Part shown: in pieces, positions 23,653 to 34,487 of the stretch
Position numbering within the stretch: position 1 is the stretch's first letter
How the letters are laid out: the number at the start of each line of letters is the position of its first letter
Assembly: GCA_023935145.1 (NCBI GenBank)
Contig: CM043698.1
Span: 68,127,501-68,191,500 of the forward strand
Reading direction: 5' to 3'
From: Bretschneidera sinensis
Lineage: Eukaryota; Streptophyta; Magnoliopsida; Brassicales; Akaniaceae
DNA: 64,000 bases
The notes under the pieces: generated by a model
What the model saw: the letters and a program-made list of their open reading frames with translations, nothing else
Told to the model about the DNA's origin: nothing
The model's database searches: none
Made by a program: the position numbers and the translations under genes

Positions 23653-24544
23653 TGTTGGAGTTTTGTCCAAGGATTAAACAAATGAATGTTCAGCATTTGT
23701 CCTTAAAAGCCTTGGCACACAGCAGGAAAATGGTCCAACATCAGGTCAAGCCACGGCCCAGCCTTGTCTAGGCTGCGGCGCACAACAAGGAGGAGTGCAA
23801 GGAAGAGAGGCACGCCGTGGTGCAACCTCCTCTAGGCCACGACGCACAGAGTGGCAGCAAGTGTGCCCTACTCCAGGCCACAACATACCTTGTTCCAGGC
23901 CGCACCTTGACGGCATACATGGTCCATATGGTTCAGCCTTTTGTTAGGTGTGTGAGACATGTTCAAAATGCACAGGATCACTTAGAATTGATTGAGGGCT
24001 AAATTTGATTGGTCCACAAGATCTAAGGGCAGATATTGATCCTCAAGATGGGTCAAGAAGTTGGTGCACTATATAAAGGGTCACCTAGCTTTAATCTTCA
24101 TAAGTGTGAGGAATAACTTGTGATTGAAAGTGAGATCAATTGTAAGAGTGCAAACACATAAAACAAAAGAGACTTATTGTAAAGGCTGGTTGTTTAGAAA
24201 GAGAGAGTAGAATAGAAAGGGGATTCAAGGGCTTGTAAGGGGAATTTTCTTGGGAAAATTTCAGGGTTAGTTCTGATCACTGTCTTTTACTTCTTCTTCT
24301 TTGGTTCTTCAAGAACTTGAGTTTCTTGGAGAGGGTTACTGTATTTGTAAAGAACCATTGATTTAGTGTAGAGAGTTCAGAGGAACTCATGGGTACTTAG
24401 GCTATTGTCGAACCTCGATAACAATTGTTGTGTCCTTTCCTTTCTTTGATTTCTGTTTTTGTTTCCGATTCATCTTTACAAGTCATTCTAAACTTTGGTG
24501 TTTGGAAGATCACCACCTGGGTATCTCCAAGGTGATTTCCAACA
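23653..24544 (+). repeat. 5' LTR of copia-1
   Basis: 892 bp, TGTTGG...CCAACA. Its U3 part has GC-rich units near 23755-23910 built around CCAGGCC and GACGCAC, repeated about four times. A TATA box (TATATAAAG) is at 24070-24078. Repeated boxes in U3 are typical of Tnt1-like elements and may be transcription-factor sites. Confidence 0.92.
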
Positions 24545-24545
24545 G

Positions 24546-24612
24546 TGGTATCAGAGCTAGAGGAGATACCACCAACAGTGGTATCAGAGCTTTGGACAGT
24601 GGGTATCGGAGC
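24546..24612 (+). promoter_or_regulatory. Primer-binding site of copia-1, repeated three times
   Basis: TGGTATCAGAGC (complementary to initiator tRNA-Met) lies at 24546-24557, directly after the LTR, again at 24579-24590, and in a decayed form (TGGGTATCGGAGC) at 24600-24612. The first two sit in 33-bp repeat units that also include the CAACAG end of the LTR. Confidence 0.9.
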
Positions 24613-24822
24613 TGGAACAAAAGGTGACGGAGTCAAGACTCCAAGAATCGAAGATCAACTTCTTGGGTGATTCAAGAACGGAGTAAAGATCAAGATCAGA
24701 TCGTGTTCTTGAGGGTGATTCAAGAACAGTATTGAGATCAATCTTCGATCGTGTTCTTGAGGTTTAGAAGAAGTTGGAAAGCAATTGTGGGTGCTGCATA
24801 AATCTGAGATTTTCTCTGCAAG

Positions 24823-27800
24823 ATGGCTTCAAATTTCATTGTTGAGAAGTTTGATGGAAAGGGAGACTTTGCCTTTGGAAGCGGAAGATCAAGGTTGTTC
24901 TTATACAATAGAAGGTGGACTTGGCTATTGGAGAAGATGATGCTTTTCCAGCAAGTATCACGGAGGACCAGCAGATTGAGATGAAGAAGATGGAATACAA
25001 CACCATTTTCTTGCACATGTCAGATAGTGTCACAAGGGAGTGCGGAGACTCAAAAGATCTTGCTGTCATATAGAAGAAACTAGATGAGTTGTTTCTTACC
25101 AAAACTCTCCCTAATAAAATTTATCTTCTTAAAAGAATCTTTGCTTTTAAAATGGATCCTAATAAAGAGTTGCAAGATAATCTTGATGTGTTTAACAAAC
25201 TAGTTCAAGATTTGGCTAGTTGTAGTATAAAGTTCCAGGATGAACAATTGGCTGTTATTTTGTTAAATTCTCTTCCTGATTGTTTTGAAAGTTTAATTAA
25301 TGCAATTGAATATGGAAGAGATACACTAACCAAAGAAATCGTGATTAATGCTATAAGGGCTCATGATTTCAAAGCCAAGATGAGGGAAGCATCAAGTGGA
25401 GAAGGGTTGTTCGTTAAAGGAAGGCCAGCAACTTGAAATAGCAGTAGCATTCATGGCAACTACCGGGAGAAATCAAAAGGTATAGGGCAGAGCCATGGGG
25501 GATCGCATTCCAAATCAAAGTTTGGAGGAAAGTAATGCTTCTACTGCAATAAGGAGGGTCACTTCAAGAAATATTGCAAGAAGAAGATGTGGGATGAGAG
25601 AGGAGGAAACATACCAAGAATGGAGAGGTTTCAGTTGCCAAGGGAGAACATCAAGATGAAGTTCTTTTTGTGTGCTCAAATGTGAGCAGAAGGCAAGGCA
25701 ACAAGAAATGGATCTTGGATACCGTTTGCACTTATCACATGTGCCCTCACAAGGATTGGTTCCAGAATTTCAAGGAAATCAATAATGGAAGGGTTTTCTT
25801 GGGGAATGACACTTCTTACCAAGTGAGGGGGATAGGAGACATCTAGTTGAGGATATTTGATGGAGTCACAAGGCGGCTACGGAATGTGAGGTATCTTTCG
25901 GATTTGAAGAGGAATTTGATCTCATTGAGGCAGCTGGATTCCATGGGGTATTCATACAAAGCAGAGGGAGGAAAGATCAAGGTGACCAAGGGATCTTTGA
26001 TAGTGATCACAGCAGCAATAAAAGATGGACTCTATGAGATGATTGGAGAGACAGAAATCAAGGATCAAGCAGCAAGCTTGATGGCTGAGATGGATAAGGC
26101 AGCTCTTTGGCACACTCGCTTGGGACATATGAGCGAAAAAGGCCTACAAGTTCTTAACAAGAATGGTCTACTTGGTGGTGACAAAGTAGAGAAATTAGAT
26201 TTCTGCAAGTGTTGCGTTCTTGGGAAGCAACACTGGGTTAGCTTCAACACCGGAGTGCATAAGTCTAAGGGCATTCTTGACTACATTCATTCAGACCTTT
26301 AGGGACCAGCAAGAACACCAACACAGGGAGGTAACTTTTACTTTCTATCTTTAATTGACGATTATTCAAGAAATTTTGGGTTTATTTGTTTAAAAATAAA
26401 TCACATGCTTTGAATAAATTTGTGGTGTGGAAAAAGTTGCTAGAGACTCAAACAGTTAGGGTAGTTAAGGCTTTATGAACCGATAATGGCTAAGAATTTT
26501 GTAATAAGGATTTTGATCAATTCTGTGAGTTAAATGGCATTCTAAGACATAGAACGATTGTAAAAACACCTTAGCAAAATGGAGTTGCTGAGAGGATAAA
26601 TAGGACCCTTATGAAAAAGGTTAGGTCCATGTTAACTGGGTCCGGTTTACCAAAATATTTTTGGGGGAAAGTTGTGTCTACTGCTGCATACTTGGTAAAT
26701 AGATCACTCTCTAGAGCTTTAGAGCTCAAGACTCCCATGGAGATGTGGAGTGGGAAACCCCCTGAGTTGAGTAACCTTAGGACTTTTGGGTGTGTTGTGT
26801 TTGCACATCAAAAGGATGATAAACTTAACCCAAGGTCTAGAAAATGTGTGTTTTTAGGGTATGGTGATGGGTTAAGGGGTATAGATTGTGGTCCTTAGAA
26901 CCAAAATGAATGAAACTCATTAATAAGTAGGGATATTATTTTTAATGAATTGTTATTTCCCTATTTGGAGAAAACTAACCTTGCAGGGGCTAGTGAGCAA
27001 ACCAGTCCATAATTTGTGGAGCATCGCATCAAGGAAAATTTAGTTCAGGTAGAGCAAGGAAGGCAAGAGGGTTTAGACCAGATAGAGCCCATTAATGAAG
27101 GCTATGCTCAGGATACTCAAGAGGAGGCTAAACTAGAAGAGGTTGATGCAGCAAGTCAGAATAACTACCAGCTCACAAGGGACCAGGAAATGAGGGTGGT
27201 CAGACCATCTTTGAGATATGGGTTTGCGAATGCTAATGTAGCAACTCCTTAGACAGAATGAGAGGTTAAACCAGAAACTTACATGGATGCCATGGAATGT
27301 AAGGAGTCGCCAAAGTGGCAGCTAGCTATGGAGGAAGAAATGGATTCTTTGAGGAAGAATAACTCTTGGGAATTGGTGCCCAAACTAGAAAAATAGAGAG
27401 TTGTAGATTGTAGGTGGATCTACAAGATCAAAGAAGGAAACACTCTAGGGGATGAGGTCCGTTATAAAGCTACGCTGGTCGCGAAGGGGTTCACACAAAG
27501 AGAAGGCATAGATTTCACCGAAATATTCTCACCGGTTGTGAAATACAAGATGATACGGATAGTATTGGCTATGGTGGTCTAATTTGATTGGGAGATTGAG
27601 CAAATGGATGTGAAGACATCATTCTTGCATGGAGAGCTTGATGAGACCATTTACATGAGGCAACTCGAAGGCTATAAGGAAGGAAGGCAGGGAGAGTTTG
27701 TGTGCAAATTGAAGAAATCTCTCTATGGCCTGAAGCAATCACCTTGGCAATGGAATAAGATGTTCGATTCCTTTGTAACTAGCCTGGGTTACACGAGGAG

Positions 27801-28836
27801 CTACTCTGATTTGTGCTTGTATTACAAGGGTCACAAGGTGGAGGAAGTGGTGATCATCCTCATCTATGTAGATGATATGTTATTGGTTGGGAACAGTAGT
27901 GAGAGGATAGAAGAATTGAAGTCTCAACTCAGTTCAGAGTTTGAGATGAAGGATCTTGGCTATGCATAGAAGATCCTTGGGATGAATATAATCTGGGAAA
28001 ATAAGAGAAACAAATTGAAGATTTCTCAGACTTCTTATATAGAGAAGATGATATCTAAGTTCTCTATAGAAGATAGCAAACCAGTGAAGGTTCCCCTTGC
28101 TGGTCATTTCAAGTTATCCAATGATCAATATCCGAGATCGGAGGCGGAGAAGAAGAAGATGGAAAAGGTCCCTTACTCTAGTGCGGTTGATTCAGTTACG
28201 TTAACCATGGTAAGCACTAGACTTGATATTGCTCATGCAATAAGTGTCCTCAGTAGGTTTATGAGTAATCCCGAAAAGGAGCATTGGCTTGGGATGAAGT
28301 GGTTGCTGAGGTACTTGAAAGGAAGCCCAAAAGTAGGGCTGATTTATGAGAAAAGGAGTAAGTCCATCTGTTTTGAGGGTTATGCGGATTCAGACTATGG
28401 AGCAGACCGGGATAAAAGAAGATCGATTACCTCCTACTTCTTCAACTTAAACGGATGCTGTATAAGTTGGAAGGCTCAGTTGTAGCCGATGGTAGCACTC
28501 TCAACAACTGAGGCTGAGTACATAGCGGCAACGGAAGCCATTAAGGAGGCTATGTGGTGCAAAGGGTTGTTGGAAGAGTTGAAGGTCCTGAAATAGCAGA
28601 TAGTGGTGTATTCGGATAGTCAAAGTGCGTTGCACTTGTGTAATAATCCAGTGTTCCATGAGAGGACAAAGCACATGGATGTTCGGTATCATTTCATTCA
28701 AGAAAATGTTACGGAAGGATGCATTCATGTGGACAAGGTAGCCATAGAGGAAAATCTTGCAGATTTAGGCACCAAGGTTCTACCTTTAAGTAAGTTTAAT
28801 CATTGCCTTGGACTACTTAGGATTGGAGTCGGTTGA
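24823..28836 (+). pseudogene. copia-1 gag-pol (broken)
   Basis: The ATG at 24823 starts gag; it shifts frame and continues at 25089-25436 with the copia gag domain (LLNSLPDCFESL). A CX2CX4HX4C knuckle follows at about 25535-25575. The protease has WILDT...C at 25710 and a stop near 25846. GAG-pre-integrase contains LWHTRLGHMS (26105). Integrase (26270-26900) has DYIHSDL, TDNG and GVAERIN as catalytic blocks. Reverse transcriptase (27290-28200) has an intact YVDDM near 27865. RNase H (28370-28836) has YADSDYGAD and a later TTEAEYIAA block. From 26611 to the end one frame is kept, with stops such as those at 26898, 27250, 27967, 28483 and 28594. It closely resembles copia-2 on the minus strand at 60814-64000. 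Confidence 0.9.
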
Positions 28837-28917
28837 ATGATGACTCAAGATAAGTTTGGATCCTGAAGTTCTCTGCACAATGGGTTCAGGTTTAATCGCT
28901 TAGATAAAGGTAAAGAT

Positions 28918-29573
28918 TTTTGGAGTTTTGTCCAAGGATTAAACAAAGTGAAGGTTCAGCATTTGTCCTTAAAAGCCTCAGCACACAGCAGGAAAATGCT
29001 CCAGCATAAGGTCATGCCGCAGCCCAGCCTTGTCCAGGCCATGGTGCACAAAAAGAAGAAGTGCAAGAAGAGGGGCATGCCGAGGCGTAGCCTCCCCTAG
29101 GCCGTGACGCACAGAGTGGCAGCAAGTGTGCCCTGCTCCAGGCTGCAGCACACTCTGTTCTAGGCCGCACCTTGAAGGCACACATGGTCCATTTGGTTCA
29201 GCCTTTTGTTAGGTGCGTGAGACATGTTCAAAACTCACAGGATCACTTAGAATTGATTGAATACTAAGGTTGATTGGTCCTCAAGATATAAGGGTGGATA
29301 TTGGTCCTCAAGATGGGTCAAGAAGTTGGTGCATTATATAAAGGGTCACCTAGCTTCAATCTCCATAAGTGTGAGTAATAACTTGTGATTGAAAGTGAGA
29401 TCAATTGTAAGAGTGCAAAGACACAAAAAAAAGAGACTCTTTGTAAAGGCTAGTTGTTTAGAAAAAGATAGTAGAATAGAAAGGGGATTCAAGGGCTTGT
29501 AAAGGGAATTTTCTTGGGAAAATTCTAGGCTTAGTTCTTATCACTTTGTTTTACTTCTTCTTCATTGGTTCTT
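28918..29573 (+). repeat. 3' LTR of copia-1, first part
   Basis: It follows a purine-rich GGTAAAGAT and matches 23653 onward. The TATA box is at 29335-29343. It is broken at TTCTT (29569-29573) by TR-GAG-2 and resumes at 35783. Confidence 0.9.
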
Positions 29574-30891
29574 TGATAGGAGCTTAAATATTCATATTTA
29601 AGCCCCTTAATTTACATTTGTTAAGTTCTTTATCTATATGTTTTAGTCTATTTTACTTCACTTTTGTGTTTTACACGTTTTTATAGGGTCTTGGAGAAAA
29701 AAGAAGCATTTTTGGCACTTAAAGGAATTAATCTGGAAATCCTAGAGCAGCTGCTGGCTAAATTGCGATCGAGCGCACTCCTCTGTGTGATCGAGCGCAG
29801 CATTGCGATCGAGCGCACCACATATGCGATCGAGCGCACATGTACGGGCATGAACAGTAAACTACAGAACCCTGTTTTGGAAATAACCCTATTTTGAAAA
29901 TAAAGGAGTTTTGCGTTTTAGGAAAGTTTAGGAACTCATGAGCCGATTAGGACTTCTCAAAGACCTATAAATACACTTGTAAATCACACACAAAAGGCAT
30001 CACCTCTTGGGGGGATCACTTCTTAGATCCCTTATTTTATCTTTTGCTTTAGCTTGGAGAAGGAGACCGTGGAGCGGAATTGATGACTCTTCTCTTGGGT
30101 TTCTTCTTTCCTTTTTATTTTATTATGTGTAATTAAATTCTTAGTAGGGCTTGATTGAAGCCCTAATTATGTTTACTCAATAAATTTAGTATTGGCACCT
30201 TGCGATATTTATGTTGTGTTGCTTAAACTTGATTAATACCTGCTTTTATTTAAATTCCTCATATGTATATGTCTGATCAATATGTGCATGTGGTATGGAC
30301 TTGTTAGTTAGATCAATTTGGATGACCGAGTCCTGGGTCTAACATTAGTAATAAGGGATATCTTATCCGGATACTCGAGTTAATCAACATGGGAAACTGG
30401 GAGTAGATACCATGCCCTAGGTCTCATGTGGTTGTCGATGTCTATAGTACTTATGTTTTCTTAAGGAACAACTCAAGCAGATACCATGCTGAATCCCTTA
30501 AGGAAGAAAAGAGTTAAAGTAGATACCATGCCTAACTCGTTGCTTAGGGAAATCAATAGCTTAAGGAGTAGATACCATGCCCTTAGGTTGGCAACCAGTA
30601 GGTATACATGGCATGAATAAAGCATTGGCATACTGTTATATTGTGGTAGCATAATTAGTGGTGGATATCAAGTCCCTACGCCTTTATCCTTAGTATTTTA
30701 TCTTTATTATTTCTCAACACTTTTATTATTTCTATCTTTTTATATTGCGAATATAATTCTAAATTGAACTTTACCAATCCCTGTGGAGATGATCTTGCAT
30801 TCGCACACTATACTACACTTGACTTTGTGCACTTGCAAGTAAAACAAGTGCGATTATTTACTTATTTATTTAAGTGGATAAACGCACAACA
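29574..30891 (+). repeat. 5' LTR of TR-GAG-2
   Basis: 1318 bp. Four GCGATCGAGCGCA units lie at 29764, 29785, 29803 and 29824 in U3; the TATA box (TATAAATA) is at 29966-29973. Downstream, AGTAGATACCATGCC-like motifs are found near 30402, 30476, 30517 and 30566. The 3' LTR lacks one U3 unit. Confidence 0.95.
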
Positions 30892-30897
30892 AGTTTT

Positions 30898-30916
30898 TGG
30901 GGCCGTTGCCGGGGAT
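30898..30916 (+). promoter_or_regulatory. tRNA-Asp primer-binding site of TR-GAG-2
   Basis: TGGGGCCGTTGCCGGGGAT has one mismatch to the tRNA-Asp complement and starts six bases after the LTR. Confidence 0.9.
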
Positions 30917-31118
30917 TGTGCTAAATTTCTGTTTAGAATTATTTCCCGTTTATTTTTCTTATTTTGTTCAATTTTTTTTTCTCTTTCTTATTTTTCATTA
31001 AATATTTTTCTTAATCTGTTTTGTTTTATTTTATTTTCATCAATTATCTAACTTAATTGTTCGTTTTTGTTATTTTCTTTCTTTCTGTTTTAGGTGTGCA
31101 TCAGTGCTAATTCTGGCA

Positions 31119-31195
31119 CTGCGATCGAGCGCAAACCTAAGTGCGATCGAGCGCACTGGTGCGATCGAGCGCAGTGCTTAGAGCGCTCGAGCGCA
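31119..31195 (+). repeat. GCGATCGAGCGCA minisatellite in the leader of TR-GAG-2
   Basis: Units begin at 31120, 31142, 31160 and about 31181; the last is GCGCTCGAGCGCA. Spacing is 18-22 bp. It lies between the primer site and the gag start, the place where packaging signals of retroelements usually are. Confidence 0.9.
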
Positions 31196-31260
31196 AATAG
31201 TCCAGAGACTACCCGAGCAGCAGTACTGAAGCTGCTGCACTAAGGTATTCCTATTGATTC

Positions 31261-33165
31261 ATGCAAGGGCTTCGAGTGAGGAACCCAACCATCCTTTCAC
31301 TTGATATAGAAAGTGAGCAGATCATTCGAAAGAGGCCTAGAAACAACTTCGAAGAGAGAGAAGAAGAATTTGAGGGTGAAGCACCAATGGAACAGCTTTA
31401 CAACTAACTGCCACCAAAACGGAGACCTATGAAGCAATCCTTCATTCCACAGAACCTCAACTATCCTTCATGCATTGCATATCAACCTAAGGTGGAAGAA
31501 AATTATTACATATCTCCGGAGATACTTAGTGCCTTGACTCATTTTAGGGGTACACCTGCTGAGGATCCACACTTGCACCTTCGAGAATTCTGTGATCTCT
31601 GCAAGTTCCAGCATATTCGGGGCCTAGATCAAGAGGGAATCAGGTTAATTCTTTTCCCTTTTTCATTAAAAGATAATGCTAAAATGTGGTATCATTTATT
31701 GCCTACAGATTCCATCCATACTTAGGAAGAGCTATCCAATAGATTTCTAATGAAATTTTTTCAGCCCAAAAAGACAAGGCAGATGAGGAAGGAGATTCAA
31801 TCCTTCCAATAGAGGGATGGAGACCTTTTCTTCGAGGCTTGGGGACACTTTAATGAGCTGCTACTCAAATGTCCATATCACAACTTACCTCAAGATGAGC
31901 TGGTACTAGCTTTCTATGAAGGTTTGAGTGGTATAAATCAAGGTATAGTGGATTCCGGTTATGGAGGTGTGCTGATGGAGAAGACTAGTGAAGAAGCTAT
32001 GGAGCTGTTTGAGACATTAAGTGAGCACACCCGACAATTATCCTCAAAAGGTAGACACAGAATTAAAATCAAGAGTATGCATGAGGCGAGCTTCAATGAT
32101 GGATCTTCGAATCACATGGCTGCTATGGAAAGAAAGCTAGACATGTTCATAAAAGCCATGGCTGATCAGAACAACTTATGTAGTCCACAGGCTACACAAC
32201 ACCAGGTATGTGCTATATGCTCTCATTTTGATCATAATTCTTATACTTGTCCTCTGTATTCAACTACAGATCAAGAGCAAGCTAATTATGAGGGACCGAA
32301 TAGTGCATATGCAAACACCTATAATCCTGGATGGCAGAACCACCCCAATCTCTCATGGAGCAACACTCAAAATGCTTTGAATCTTCAAGGACAGCAACGA
32401 CACTTCCAACCAGCAGCCTAACCAGTGCCAGAATCAGAAAATAGTGACCTAGAGAATCTTATGAGGCAACTGATGACTTCACAAGAACAGTTCATGATTG
32501 AGCAACGACAAACCACTACAAAATATGAGCAAGCCATTCAAAAACTCGAGGAACAAATGGGGCAATTGGCTAAGGAGCTAAGTGAAAGAAAGTTGGGTGA
32601 ACTTCCAGTCCAACCACTACCTACTCCAAGAGGACATCAGCAACTAAATGCTATGACAACTCTAACAAATGGTAAGATCATTAAAACTGATGAGCCTACA
32701 CAAGCATCCATATCCAAGGTAAGTGAGATGGAGAAGGTAAATAGTGAGAAGGTTAAAATCAAAAGATATAATGCATTAAAATTACCCCCAGATAATACAA
32801 AATGTTTTAATGTATGCATGACGCAAAGTGTTGTTGAGGAAACTTTTCAGGTCCATCACGTTGATCCAATAGAAACTGCTCTTATCTATAGTGTCCCAAG
32901 ATCGGATATTGAGCCCAAATGCAAGGATGTTACTGATGACATCATTGACACTATGCACCTCCTTGAGGCCTTTCCAAAGCATCCAAGTAAGTACACCGAT
33001 CCATTTGACCATCATGTGCCTACTAATATTATTTTCCCTTCTATTGTACAGGCACCTAACTTGGAATTCAAGCAGTTGTCAGAGCACTTACCGTATGCTT
33101 ATATGGGAGAGAATAAGACATTTTCTATGCTAGCTGCTACCACTCGTAGTTTTGGGGAAAAATAA
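31261..33165 (+). pseudogene. gag of TR-GAG-2: one frame of 635 codons with four in-frame stops
   Basis: From an ATG at 31261 a single frame runs to 33165 with no frameshift. Stops lie at 31402, 31723, 31810 and 32419. The N-terminal part (to about residue 50) is charged. The capsid domain (Retrotrans_gag family, about residues 90-250, with the LREFCDLCKF and DNAKMWYHLLP blocks) would form the particle shell. A zinc knuckle C-X2-C-X4-H-X4-C (32212-32254) follows, then a glutamine-rich predicted coiled coil (32460-32610), and last the spacer with APNLEFKQL. All four stops are TAA or TAG, and each can be explained by one C-to-T or G-to-A change. No RBS or splice signal is evident. The preserved frame suggests the gag was under selection until recently, or that the copy is young. 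Confidence 0.9.
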
Positions 33166-34487
33166 GGCTTGGTCCGGCTGAAGACGTTAAACTTAGCGCT
33201 CATGGGAGGCACCCCACAGCTTATCCTTTTATTTTTACTATTTTACGTATTTATTGTTATTTATTTATTTTTATTACTTTGTTTTCCCGTATTACGTCAG
33301 TTTTTATTTTTTAGGGACAATGTGTGCATCCGTTCAAGTTTGGGGGTACGCTATGAGCCATGCCAACCTAGCTAGTTCTCCATCTCCCAGGTCAGCTCTT
33401 TCCTTGTTATTCACACATTGGGGACAATGTATAATTTAAGTTTGGGGGTATGGGAGACACATTCACACACACCTTGTCCCAGTTTTTTTTTTTTTTTCTT
33501 TTTCATAGATAAATACATGTTCATTCCGTTCCAAAATTTTTGGGTATTCTAAACAAACAATATGATTTGACTTTATAAGTGAGCTTAACACCTTGAACAT
33601 ATGGGCCAATAATTAAGTTTTGAACCATAATCACTTTCTTTTAGGCATTTAAGGATTCACAAGTTCGACTTAAACTAAACATGAGCACATTAGCACATAG
33701 TTGTGTGGGGTATGACATGTAATTTTGATTTGTATGTTTCTTTTGCTTGACTGTGAACCAGATGACCTATTAGATTAACGTGGTGGCGTAAGAAAATAAA
33801 AAAAGTTCGTTATTGCTCAAAAAGAAAAGAAAAAAAATGCTCCTAAAGATCATTAAAAAGAACTTTCCATTGAGTAACTGGGCCTCTTGCCTCAGTAAGC
33901 AGTGAGTGTCACGTCAAAAGGTGGAATATTCTAATCGGTAGCATTAAGACCAGTTAGTTTCGTAGCCTTTTTGACTCGAGTTAGTAAGCCCTTAGGGGTG
34001 TTTCTACACCTAATACCCTAAAACCATCTGGCTTGGGAGTCATTGGCTAAAAGCTCGTTACACGAGTCAAATAGAAAGCTTACGGGAACTAACTTGGCAA
34101 AAATCTCACAAATAAAAGAAAAAAAGAAAATCTATGCCATCTTTGTTGATTCTAATAGAAAATTTGGTGAATCTTGAGTCATTGAAACACTACACATTAG
34201 AATTATTTGGAAACCCAATCTTTTATGTGCTAGTCCACCACACACTCAGTTAAACTTGTGATGTCTTAACCTGCCTCATGAAAGTGATTTGCATTCAAAA
34301 CTCGTATTCATTGCAAAGATGTGTTTATACTTGTTAAGCTTGCTCATGAATGCGCATCATAGTTTTGTGTGAAACCTAAACTTTTGTTGGACACCATGAG
34401 CATTGGATTTATCTTTGTGTCTTTGTTTTTCATTTAGTTTTTGGTTTTGTATTGCTAAGGGACTAGCAATATGTAAGTTTGGGGGTA
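33166..34487 (+). other. 3' non-coding region of TR-GAG-2 with three polypurine-like tracts
   Basis: It begins with the TTAAACTTAGCGCTCAT block from the end of pol, marking the right breakpoint of the pol deletion. AAGTTTGGGGGTA occurs at 33336, 33438 and 34475; the last touches the 3' LTR. The first two are each preceded by GGGACAATGT. The rest is AT-rich and non-coding. Confidence 0.85.
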
